Shown: piece by piece, positions 1 through 5,463 of the stretch | How the letters are laid out: the number at the start of each line of letters is the position of its first letter | How positions within the stretch are numbered: position 1 is the stretch's first letter | Origin: an uncultured Clostridia bacterium | GTDB taxonomy: Bacteria > Bacillota > Clostridia > UBA1381 | Assembly: GCA_944391255.1 (NCBI GenBank) | Contig: CALXSW010000272.1 | Location: 1-5,463, forward strand | Length of the DNA stretch: 5,463 nucleotides | Direction of reading: 5' to 3' | Translations under genes and position numbers: made by a program | Notes under the pieces: generated by a model | What the model was told of the DNA's origin: nothing | Seen by the model: the letters and a program-made list of their open reading frames with translations, nothing else | Database searches by the model: none

Positions 1-1400
1 TTGATCCCGATGGAACACCAACCGAGTCAGCATATCCTGTTTATCCTATTAACGATACTATTCTGATAACACCCGGTTCTGATCCGAATGATTTTATTAA
101 CTATGCGGATAATAAATTATTCAATACTGAACATGGTGACTATTTTTACTGTAAGGTGAACTGGAAAGATTTTGAGGCTGTAGAAGAAACAGGTGAATAT
201 TCAATTTGGGGCGAATATATTTTACCGCAAGGCATATATATCCAGCCGGACAAGCCGCAATATTATACACAAAATTTTTTTGTTATGAATGATGATACAA
301 TCTATTTAGACTATGCTGAAATTTTAGGAGGCAACATTATTTGCAAATGGATAAAAGAGATCAATGATACTGAAAATATATCTATTTATTATTCTATAGG
401 CAATTCGAAATGGAATGAGGCGCAAAACAAAGAATATGGATATGTGATAAGCAATAGCTTTATTATACCGACAACCTCATTGCAGGCGGATACAGATTAC
501 TACTTTAAGCTAAAATATGAAAATGCTTTCACAAAAACGCTCCATATAAAACTTAATAAGGAGCAAATCAAAACAGAATTTATGGAAGGTGATCGCGATG
601 GAGGTGACAATTCGGAGCAGGATATTCCGGAATTAGAACAACCCTCAAATCCGGATTCATCTCATAGACCGTATCGCCCATCCGGCGGATCATCAATTAT
701 CGCTCCGGCTGTAACTCCGATTTTGGAGAGATCGGAAGAAATACCTGTTCGGTCTGATAACAACGATCGCTCTCAGCATTCTCCTCAAACTCATATTGAA
801 GATGATGTAAAGGGAAATGATATTATTGAAAATGATTCTATTGAAAGCGATTCGGCTGAAAATAATTTTATTGAAAATGATTCCATAAAAAACAATCCTA
901 TGGAAAGCATAACTGACAATGAAACTGTAATCACAGGTGAACGCCTTAAGCAGATGACAGAATCACAGGGTGGTATTGTATTCTTTGAAAAGGATGGTAT
1001 TGTTCTGGAAATGCCCAGAGATTTTATTGCAAATAATAATATCCAATCAGATGATACGATAAGTGTAAAGCTCGACAATGATACAGCTAAAATAAACATC
1101 TCTGTAAATATAAATAATAACCCGGTTACCAATATTTCGGGTTCTTCATTGCATATCCCAGAAGAAAAAGCTGTATTAAAAAAAGCTGAAACAGAAATCC
1201 CTGCCGATAACCGCAAATATAAAGACGCGACTTTCACTATTGATGAAACGGGAGAATACGATATTGAAAATATGCCAGCAGAAAAAAAGAATGAGCTAAA
1301 TTCATTATTTTATCGCTATATCCTTTTTGGTATAGTTATTGCAGGATTATTGTTTATCATATTACTCATAAGAAAGAAGGTGAACGGACATAGACGGTAA
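1..1400 (+). CDS. Membrane-anchored surface protein with Ig/FnIII-like domains (5' partial)
   Basis: The frame is open from base 3 to the TAA at 1398-1400, so 465 C-terminal residues are visible and the true start lies upstream. The GTG at 156 falls inside a continuous fold, has no ribosome binding site and is read here as an internal Val. In order, counting the codon at base 3 as residue 1: an Ig-like segment (about 1-95) ending in a GEYxIxGxxxLPxGI pattern; an FnIII-like segment (about 92-187) with W, YYS and DYYFKL positions typical of clostridial surface proteins; a Pro/Ser/Gly linker (about 190-232); an acidic pentapeptide repeat (273-302); a further beta-rich segment (about 310-424); one membrane helix (about 439-456); and a basic cytoplasmic tail (RKKVNGHRR). 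No LPxTG signal precedes the helix. The likely role is a cell-surface binding or sensing protein held by its C-terminal helix, co-transcribed with the kinase that overlaps its end. The ligand is unknown, and the domain calls come from pattern only. Confidence 0.8.
   Translation, partial: DPDGTPTESAYPVYPINDTILITPGSDPNDFINYADNKLFNTEHGDYFYCKVNWKDFEAVEETGEYSIWGEYILPQGIYIQPDKPQYYTQNFFVMNDDTIYLDYAEILGGNIICKWIKEINDTENISIYYSIGNSKWNEAQNKEYGYVISNSFIIPTTSLQADTDYYFKLKYENAFTKTLHIKLNKEQIKTEFMEGDRDGGDNSEQDIPELEQPSNPDSSHRPYRPSGGSSIIAPAVTPILERSEEIPVRSDNNDRSQHSPQTHIEDDVKGNDIIENDSIESDSAENNFIENDSIKNNPMESITDNETVITGERLKQMTESQGGIVFFEKDGIVLEMPRDFIANNNIQSDDTISVKLDNDTAKINISVNINNNPVTNISGSSLHIPEEKAVLKKAETEIPADNRKYKDATFTIDETGEYDIENMPAEKKNELNSLFYRYILFGIVIAGLLFIILLIRKKVNGHRR
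819..908 (+). repeat. Six tandem 15-bp / pentapeptide repeats in the stalk
   Basis: Six consecutive in-frame pentapeptides read DIIEN, DSIES, DSAEN, NFIEN, DSIKN and NPMES. Position 1 is Asp/Asn, position 4 is Glu in five of six, and position 5 is Asn/Ser. The DNA period is 15 bp, with units resembling gatTctattGAAaat. The copies have diverged from one another. The repeat sits between a Pro/Ser-rich linker and the last beta domain, as expected for a flexible, strongly acidic spacer that lifts the outer domains off the membrane. Confidence 0.85.
1374..1383 (+). promoter_or_regulatory. Ribosome binding site of the kinase gene, inside the previous gene
   Basis: AAGAAGGTGA matches the strong AGGAGGTGA anti-16S complement at all but one base. 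The GG at 1379-1380 is followed by nine bases and then the ATA at 1390, which is the usual distance to a start codon. No comparable sequence precedes the GTG at 1450, where the upstream bases are T-rich. The site therefore decides in favour of initiation at 1390. It lies in the last codons of the surface protein gene, so the two are likely translationally coupled. Confidence 0.7.
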
Positions 1401-3282
1401 TACAAAGAAAACAATTGTTTCTGTTGTTGCTGTAATTTTATTTTTCAGTGTGCTTTTTTCTCTATTATATAAATATGATAACAAATACACACATAATTCT
1501 ATACAGCCGATAGGAGGGATCTGGGATCTTTCCTCAGAAGATTTCTCTAACTCTTCATTATATTTCCCAATATATGACTGGGAATTTTATCCTGATGTTT
1601 TGCTTACACCTCAGGATTTTAAAAACGGTCGTCCTGATACACGCATGGAGTATATTACATTAGGTGAACGCACCTCTATAACAAGAGAATCAGCTTTCGG
1701 AAAAGGTACATATAGACTCAATATTATTCTGCCTGACACAAAGCAATCATATATGATGTATCTTCCTGAAATTTTTAACAGCTATCGTCTGTATGTAAAT
1801 GAAGATCTTTTGCTTAATGTCGGAAATATACAAAAAGGAGAAATTGAAATCCAAAACCGTGCCATAACGTTTACCGCCGAAAGATACGTTCAGATCATTC
1901 TTGCAGTCAACAGCACATCTCATTTTTACAGCGGAATTATTTATCCGCCTATATTTGGAACTCCGTTTAATGTAAACACTACAAGAGGACTTCATATACT
2001 TCTTGTTATAATTATTACAGTAATAGGCTTTATATGCTTCCTGCTTTCCGTTTGGCTGGGATTTAGGACAAAACAAATCTATGCCAAACTGTTCGGAGTG
2101 CTTTGTGCTGTGGCAACAGGATATACATGTCATTCGATTATCCACACATTTATTCCTGTTTCCAGTATGATAATATACACTATAGAAATTGGCGCATATT
2201 ATGCAATATTTATAATTATTATCTTAATTCATAATATGCTTTGCAATCTTCCGCGAGCGTGGAAAGCGGCAAATATTACTGTCAGCTCATTAGTTTGCAT
2301 TATGGCAATTGCATTTTCGCATTTTTCAAGCCGAATAAATATAGAAGAACGTGCAATATTTTCCGCCATTCTTGATATATACAAATGGACATTGGTATTA
2401 ACATTATCAGCTGCCGTAATTTACGCTATGTATAACAGAATCCAGCTTTCCAAGCCTTTATTATACGGAGCCATAGTATTTGCGGTGTCGCTTATATTCG
2501 ATAGAATATACAGTCTTTATGAACCGATTTATACAGGTTGGTTTGGTGAAATCAGTATCTTTGTGTATATTATGATATTAGGATATATTGTTTGGGCAAA
2601 TATAACCGATGCATACCGATTTAATCTTATTTTTACAGAACAGAAAAGACAAATGGAACGCCAGATAATTATGCAAAAGGAACATTACAATATGATCAAT
2701 GACAAAATCGAAGAAACTCGGCGGCTTCGCCATGATATGCGGCAGCATTTCAGAGTGATGATGGGATTAATACATAAAAAAAATTATGATGAGCTGACTG
2801 ACTACATAAAAAACATTGAAAGCTCTGATTATGAATTACCTCCCGTTATTTTATGTTCAAACAGCTTGATAGACGCATTGCTTCAATATTACGGAAGCCT
2901 ATGTATAAAGAAGGAAATTGATTTTGACGTGCAATTTTCCGCCTCAAAAACTTTGCCTATATCAGATAATGATTTGACAATACTTCTTGGTAATCTTTTA
3001 GAGAATGCATATGAAGCCTGCGTATCAATAGAAGATAATAAAACAGAACGTTCAATATATATAAACGGTGTATGCAATGAAAAAATACTAAAATTAAAAA
3101 TCACTAATACAAGCGTTGCACCGCCTGACAAGCGCGGCACTGATTTTTATTCTACAAAGCATGAAGGCATTGGAATAGGGCTTCGGTCTGTCCGTTCTGT
3201 AGTTGAGAAGCATAAAGGCATACTGGATATTAGTTATGAAAACAATCGTTTTTCCGTATCTATTCTTATATCATTTTCATAG
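1390..3282 (+). CDS. 7TMR-DISM sensor histidine kinase, Spo0B/AgrC-like (GHKL) type
   Basis: Membrane sensor kinase of about 630 residues from ATA 1390, or 610 from GTG 1450. The earlier start is chosen because it has a good ribosome binding site and restores a complete N-terminal helix (Lys6-Lys7, then hydrophobic 8-27), which the GTG would halve. Residues about 45-195 form an extracellular beta domain with GTYRL (106-110) and YVNEDLLLNVG (135-145), the pattern of 7TMR-DISM extracellular domains. Seven hydrophobic helices follow (about 200-405), then a coiled coil (about 412-447). The phospho-acceptor box is RLRHDMRQH, with His448 the likely phosphorylated residue. The ATP-binding half has N-box NLLENAYEA (535-543) and G-box EGIGIGL (592-598), with NTS in place of the usual DxG, as in AgrC-class kinases. 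The last gene of its operon, it overlaps the surface protein gene by 11 bases and is followed by a terminator. No response regulator is visible. The signal is unknown. Confidence 0.9.
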   Translation: MDGNTKKTIVSVVAVILFFSVLFSLLYKYDNKYTHNSIQPIGGIWDLSSEDFSNSSLYFPIYDWEFYPDVLLTPQDFKNGRPDTRMEYITLGERTSITRESAFGKGTYRLNIILPDTKQSYMMYLPEIFNSYRLYVNEDLLLNVGNIQKGEIEIQNRAITFTAERYVQIILAVNSTSHFYSGIIYPPIFGTPFNVNTTRGLHILLVIIITVIGFICFLLSVWLGFRTKQIYAKLFGVLCAVATGYTCHSIIHTFIPVSSMIIYTIEIGAYYAIFIIIILIHNMLCNLPRAWKAANITVSSLVCIMAIAFSHFSSRINIEERAIFSAILDIYKWTLVLTLSAAVIYAMYNRIQLSKPLLYGAIVFAVSLIFDRIYSLYEPIYTGWFGEISIFVYIMILGYIVWANITDAYRFNLIFTEQKRQMERQIIMQKEHYNMINDKIEETRRLRHDMRQHFRVMMGLIHKKNYDELTDYIKNIESSDYELPPVILCSNSLIDALLQYYGSLCIKKEIDFDVQFSASKTLPISDNDLTILLGNLLENAYEACVSIEDNKTERSIYINGVCNEKILKLKITNTSVAPPDKRGTDFYSTKHEGIGIGLRSVRSVVEKHKGILDISYENNRFSVSILISFS

Positions 3283-3300
3283 CATAAAATCTTTATAAAC

Positions 3301-3346
3301 AAAAAAGTCCGAACCCATTACCGATTGGTACAAGGTTCGGATTTTT
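3301..3346. terminator. Bidirectional intrinsic terminator with a two-tier stem
   Basis: TCCGAACC (3308-3315) pairs perfectly with GGTTCGGA (3334-3341). A second stem, TACC (3319-3322) with GGTA (3327-3330), closes on a GATT tetraloop, leaving a small internal loop between the two. On the + strand the hairpin is followed by TTTTT (3342-3346); on the - strand it is followed by TTTTTT (complement of 3301-3306). It begins 25 bases after the kinase stop codon and 11 bases past the CCA end of tRNA-Leu, so it can end both converging transcripts. Confidence 0.9.
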
Positions 3347-3352
3347 ACTGTT

Positions 3353-3437
3353 TGGTGCAGGCAGTGGGACTTGAACCCACACGGTGTTACCCACTAGAAC
3401 CTGAATCTAGCGCGTCTGCCAATTCCGCCATGTCTGC
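3353..3437 (-). tRNA. tRNA-Leu, anticodon CAG
   Basis: The - strand folds as an 85-nt class II tRNA. The acceptor is GCAGACA with TGCCTGC (one A-C mismatch at pair 5:68), discriminator A, and an encoded CCA at 3353-3355. The D-arm begins GCGGAATTGGCAGACGC. The anticodon stem CTAGA/TCTAG holds loop TTCAGGT, giving anticodon CAG (complement of 3401-3403), which reads the leucine codon CUG. A long variable arm contains GGT-AAC-ACC, and the T-arm is GTGGG-TTCAAGT-CCCAC. The long variable arm, the anticodon and the close match to the general bacterial tRNA-Leu sequence make the identity secure. It stands alone, with its own promoter upstream and a shared terminator downstream. Confidence 0.97.
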
Positions 3438-3456
3438 AAATCTTGTCAACAGATTT

Positions 3457-3485
3457 ATTATATCAGATATTTACAAAAAAATCAA
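3457..3485 (-). promoter_or_regulatory. Sigma-A-type promoter of tRNA-Leu
   Basis: On the - strand, TTGATT (complement of 3480-3485) and a perfect TATAAT (complement of 3457-3462) are separated by 17 bases. This puts the expected transcription start near 3450, about a dozen bases before the mature tRNA 5' end at 3437. The -35 matches four of six consensus bases. A-rich DNA (GAAAAAAGAC on the - strand) lies directly upstream of the -35, in the position of an UP element. Confidence 0.85.
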
Positions 3486-3537
3486 GTCTTTTTTCAAACT
3501 TTCTGAAAAATATTATTTTATTATATAATAAATATAT

Positions 3538-3573
3538 AACGGCTGCAAAGATATGATATCATATGCAGCCGTT
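3538..3573 (-). terminator. Hairpin after mrp, probable intrinsic terminator
   Basis: AACGGCTGCA (3538-3547) pairs with TGCAGCCGTT (3564-3573) over 10 bp, starting nine bases past the mrp stop codon. The interior carries its own 12-bp palindrome, TATGATATCATA. On the - strand the stem is followed by TT and then ATATATTTATT, which is U-rich but broken by A residues, so termination may be partial. Transcripts passing it would run into the tRNA-Leu gene. The + strand has only a short TTT after the stem. Confidence 0.6.
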
Positions 3574-3581
3574 TGTACCTA

Positions 3582-4418
3582 TTATTCCGCTTTGCTCTCC
3601 AACGCTTCTATAGCATCTGCCATTTCATCAAGCTCCTTAAGCTCTATAGATTCTATAGCGCCGTCATCAGCTGTTTTTGCCATTTCTGGTCTTATAGGCA
3701 GCTTTGCAATATTTGAAATATTGTATTTTGCGGCTATTTCATCGATCTTGCTGTCGCCAAATATATTATGACGGCTTCCACAGTCAGGGCATTCAAAATA
3801 TGACATATTTTCAACTATACCCAATACCGGAATATCCATCATATCAGCCATATTTACAGCCTTTTCAACGATCATTCCAACAAGCTCCTGTGGAGATGTT
3901 ACTACAATTATTCCGTCAACAGGGAGTGACTGGAACACCGTCAACGGAACATCGCCTGTTCCCGGCGGCATATCTACAAACAAATAATCAAGATCACCCC
4001 ACAGCACGTCCTGCCAGAACTGAGTTACAACATTTGATATTACAGGGCCTCTCCATATTACAGGCGCTGTCTTGTCCTCAAGCAGGAAATTTACCGACAT
4101 CAGATTTATTCCCTTTTCCGATTCAACAGGGAATATTCCCACCTCGTTCGCTGTAGCCATGACATTTTTTCCGAACATCTTCGGTATTGACGGACCCGTC
4201 ACATCCGCGTCAAGTATTCCGACATTCTTACCTCTTCTGTTCATAAGCACCGACAAAAGCGATGTAACCATCGATTTGCCTACGCCGCCCTTGCCGCTCA
4301 CTACAGCTATGACCTTTTTGATATTTGAAAAAGGATTAGCATCAACAAGCAGGCTCTGCGGCTCTGTTCTTTCGCCGCAGCTTTCTCCGCATGATGAACA
4401 ATTATGATCACAAGCCAT
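3582..4418 (-). CDS. mrp: Mrp/ApbC-family iron-sulfur cluster carrier ATPase
   Basis: Complete protein of 278 residues in the Mrp/NBP35 branch of the MinD/SIMIBI P-loop NTPases, cytosolic proteins that bind a [4Fe-4S] cluster and help deliver it to apo-enzymes. Visible motifs: an N-terminal cysteine cluster (Cys3, 7, 10, 14); a deviant Walker A GKGGVGKS (42-49) with the signature lysine; ILDADVTGPSIPKMFG (68-83), the typical Mrp switch region; VDMPPGTGD (148-156); and CPDC (210-213), the conserved cysteine pair that holds the bridging cluster in dimers of this family. The ATG at 4418 is preceded by GAGAGG at a normal distance. It lies 77 bases downstream of metK on the same strand and may be co-transcribed with it, although a hairpin lies between. 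Family membership is certain. The client proteins cannot be told from sequence, and apbC is an equally valid name. Confidence 0.95.
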   Translation of the reverse strand: MACDHNCSSCGESCGERTEPQSLLVDANPFSNIKKVIAVVSGKGGVGKSMVTSLLSVLMNRRGKNVGILDADVTGPSIPKMFGKNVMATANEVGIFPVESEKGINLMSVNFLLEDKTAPVIWRGPVISNVVTQFWQDVLWGDLDYLFVDMPPGTGDVPLTVFQSLPVDGIIVVTSPQELVGMIVEKAVNMADMMDIPVLGIVENMSYFECPDCGSRHNIFGDSKIDEIAAKYNISNIAKLPIRPEMAKTADDGAIESIELKELDEMADAIEALESKAE

Positions 4419-4426
4419 TTTTTATT

Positions 4427-4432
4427 CCTCTC
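4427..4432 (-). promoter_or_regulatory. Ribosome binding site of mrp
   Basis: GAGAGG on the - strand, eight bases before the ATG whose complement is 4416-4418, in an otherwise A-rich leader. This fixes the start so that the four-cysteine N-terminus is included in the protein. Confidence 0.8.
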
Positions 4433-4448
4433 TTTTTCTTTATAATTT

Positions 4449-4482
4449 CAGGCAAGCTCAGATCATGGTCTGCGCTTGCCTG
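4449..4482 (-). other. Long hairpin in the metK-mrp gap, no U-tract
   Basis: CAGGCAAGC (4449-4457) pairs with GCTTGCCTG (4474-4482) over 9 bp. After a single mismatch (4458 with 4473), CAGA (4459-4462) pairs with TCTG (4469-4472), leaving a six-base loop. Neither strand has a run of T after the stem: the - strand continues AAATTATAAAG. It starts 13 bases past the metK stop codon. It could be a weak or Rho-linked terminator, or an mRNA-stabilising 3' hairpin that uncouples metK from mrp levels. The structure is directly visible; its role is inference. Confidence 0.7.
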
Positions 4483-4495
4483 TTATTGTGCAATA

Positions 4496-5463
4496 TTACA
4501 TTTCTGATACAGCTTTTTTAAGCTCTGCTACCTTATCGATCTTTTCCCAAGCTACGCCCAGATCCTCGCGTCCCATATGGCCATATGCCGCAAGTCTTCT
4601 GTATATAGGCTTTCTAAGATCAAGCGTCTTGATTATAGCGTTTGGTCTGAGATCAAACACCTTCTCTATAGCAGCTTCTATCTTTTCCTCTTCTATCTTG
4701 GCCGTTCCGAATGTGTCTATCATAATAGACACCGGTCTTGCAACGCCTATAGCATACGCAAGCTGGACTTCGCATCTTGAAGCAAGTCCGGCAGCCACAA
4801 CGTTCTTTGCTACCCATCTTGCAGCGTATGCCGCGCTTCTGTCAACCTTCGTCGGATCCTTGCCGCTGAAAGCGCCGCCGCCGTGACGCGCATATCCGCC
4901 GTATGTGTCAACTATGATCTTTCTTCCTGTAAGTCCGCTGTCGCCGTTAGGTCCGCCGACAACGAAACGACCTGTAGGATTTATATAATACTTAGTGTTT
5001 TCATCTATGAGGTCTGAAGGAACTGTCTTCAATATGACCTCTCTCAATATATCATCGCGCAGCTTTTCTATAGCAACATCAGGAGAATGCTGACTTGACA
5101 CAACTACAGCGTCCACTCTTACCGGCTTGCCGTCATCGTATTCAACTGTTACCTGTGTCTTGCCGTCAGGTCTCAGATAATCAAGGATCCCCTCCTTGCG
5201 CACCTCTGTGAGCTTCTTAGCCATCTTATGCGCGAGAGATATCGGCATCGGCATAAGCTCCGGTGTTTCATCACAGGCATATCCGAACATCATTCCCTGA
5301 TCGCCGGCGCCTGTTGAGTTTCCGTCATCAGTGCCGCCGCACTCTCTGTTCTCATATCCAGCATTTACGCCCTGCGCTATATCAGGTGACTGCTCGTCGA
5401 TAGCTGTCACAACAGCGCATGTAGTTCCGTCAAAGCCGTACTTTGCTCTGTCATATCCTATAT
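4496..5463 (-). CDS. metK: S-adenosylmethionine synthetase (methionine adenosyltransferase), 5' partial
   Basis: Makes S-adenosylmethionine from methionine and ATP in the cytosol, supplying methyl groups and radical-SAM enzymes. The frame stays open to the right edge, giving 321 visible residues and the TAA complement at 4496-4498. MetK proteins are usually about 390-400 residues, so some 75-80 N-terminal residues, including the start, lie outside. The GTG-complement at 5408-5410 is an internal Val, because the preceding residues (IGYDRAKYGFDGTTCAVV) are standard MetK. Both family signatures are intact: GAGDQGMMFGYACDE, and the glycine-rich GGGAFSGKDPTKVDRSAAY carrying catalytic lysine and aspartate residues. 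DEQSPDIAQGV and the C-terminal DLRKPIYRRLAAYGHMGRED are also typical. It is followed by mrp on the same strand. Nothing suggests damage. Confidence 0.97.
   Translation of the reverse strand, partial: IGYDRAKYGFDGTTCAVVTAIDEQSPDIAQGVNAGYENRECGGTDDGNSTGAGDQGMMFGYACDETPELMPMPISLAHKMAKKLTEVRKEGILDYLRPDGKTQVTVEYDDGKPVRVDAVVVSSQHSPDVAIEKLRDDILREVILKTVPSDLIDENTKYYINPTGRFVVGGPNGDSGLTGRKIIVDTYGGYARHGGGAFSGKDPTKVDRSAAYAARWVAKNVVAAGLASRCEVQLAYAIGVARPVSIMIDTFGTAKIEEEKIEAAIEKVFDLRPNAIIKTLDLRKPIYRRLAAYGHMGREDLGVAWEKIDKVAELKKAVSEM

Noticed and set aside
156..158. GTG as the start of the surface protein gene
   Set aside because: The frame is open with sensible Ig-like sequence all the way back to the left edge, and no ribosome binding site precedes it.
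1119..1133. NPVTN, resembling a sortase B sorting motif
   Set aside because: It lies about 65 residues before the C-terminal helix, inside a beta-rich domain, not next to the helix where a sorting signal must be. No LPxTG is present either.
791..1237. 148-codon - strand frame opposite the surface protein gene
   Set aside because: Its Ser/Ile/Phe-rich composition mirrors the Asp/Asn/Glu-rich gene on the + strand, so it is a shadow of a real gene.
1384..1400. Programmed frameshift fusing the surface protein to the kinase
   Set aside because: The kinase is in the +1 frame and no recognised slippery site is seen in the short overlap. The existing ribosome binding site explains the arrangement better.
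1450..1452. GTG as the start of the kinase gene
   Set aside because: No ribosome binding site, and it would cut the N-terminal membrane helix in half. It is kept only as the fallback if the ATA start is disproved.
1747..3140. Two - strand frames opposite the kinase gene (1747-2145 and 2889-3140)
   Set aside because: Both lie fully inside a well-supported kinase and show no domain or ribosome binding site.
3325..3528. 67-codon open frame on the + strand over the tRNA
   Set aside because: Its N-terminal half is the antisense of tRNA-Leu, a well-known source of false proteins. It has no ribosome binding site and crosses the terminator.
3553..4886. Several + strand frames opposite mrp and metK
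   Set aside because: They are complements of strongly conserved genes, show no recognisable protein features and no upstream ribosome binding sites.
1..5463. CRISPR array, insertion sequence or phage genes
   Set aside because: No spaced direct repeats, transposase or integrase motifs, or terminal inverted repeats were seen on either strand.

Overview
The window looks like a chromosomal segment of a Gram-positive anaerobe, probably a Clostridia / Oscillospiraceae-type gut bacterium. The grounds are the Mrp protein with an N-terminal cysteine cluster, a GHKL kinase of the AgrC type with a 7TMR-DISM sensor half, AGGAGG-type ribosome binding sites and an encoded CCA on the tRNA. The assignment is inference and no genus is claimed.

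Left half (1-3282, + strand): an AT-rich two-gene unit. The first gene is cut by the left edge. It encodes the C-terminal 465 residues of a large surface protein: Ig/FnIII-like beta domains, a Ser/Pro/Asp-rich stalk with six pentapeptide repeats, another beta domain, and a C-terminal membrane anchor. The second gene is a 7TMR-DISM histidine kinase with a Spo0B/AgrC-like catalytic half. Its reading frame, ribosome binding site and N-terminal membrane segment all point to a start at an ATA codon (1390) overlapping the end of the first gene by 11 bases. The conventional GTG at 1450 would cut through that membrane segment. No response regulator lies in the window. The pair is probably a surface-sensing unit, with its regulator encoded elsewhere, perhaps upstream.

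Middle (3283-3581): a bidirectional terminator serves both the kinase operon and a tRNA-Leu(CAG) gene on the - strand. The tRNA has its own well-formed sigma-A-type promoter. A second hairpin separates that promoter from the next gene.

Right half (3582-5463, - strand): visibly richer in G+C, with two housekeeping genes read right to left. metK (S-adenosylmethionine synthetase, 5' end beyond the window) is followed after 77 bases by an mrp/apbC-type iron-sulfur carrier ATPase. A long hairpin without a U-tract lies between them.

No CRISPR array, transposase or insertion sequence was seen. The points most worth checking are the ATA start of the kinase, the pairing of a repeat-stalk surface protein with a DISM kinase, and the composition change at the tRNA-Leu gene.
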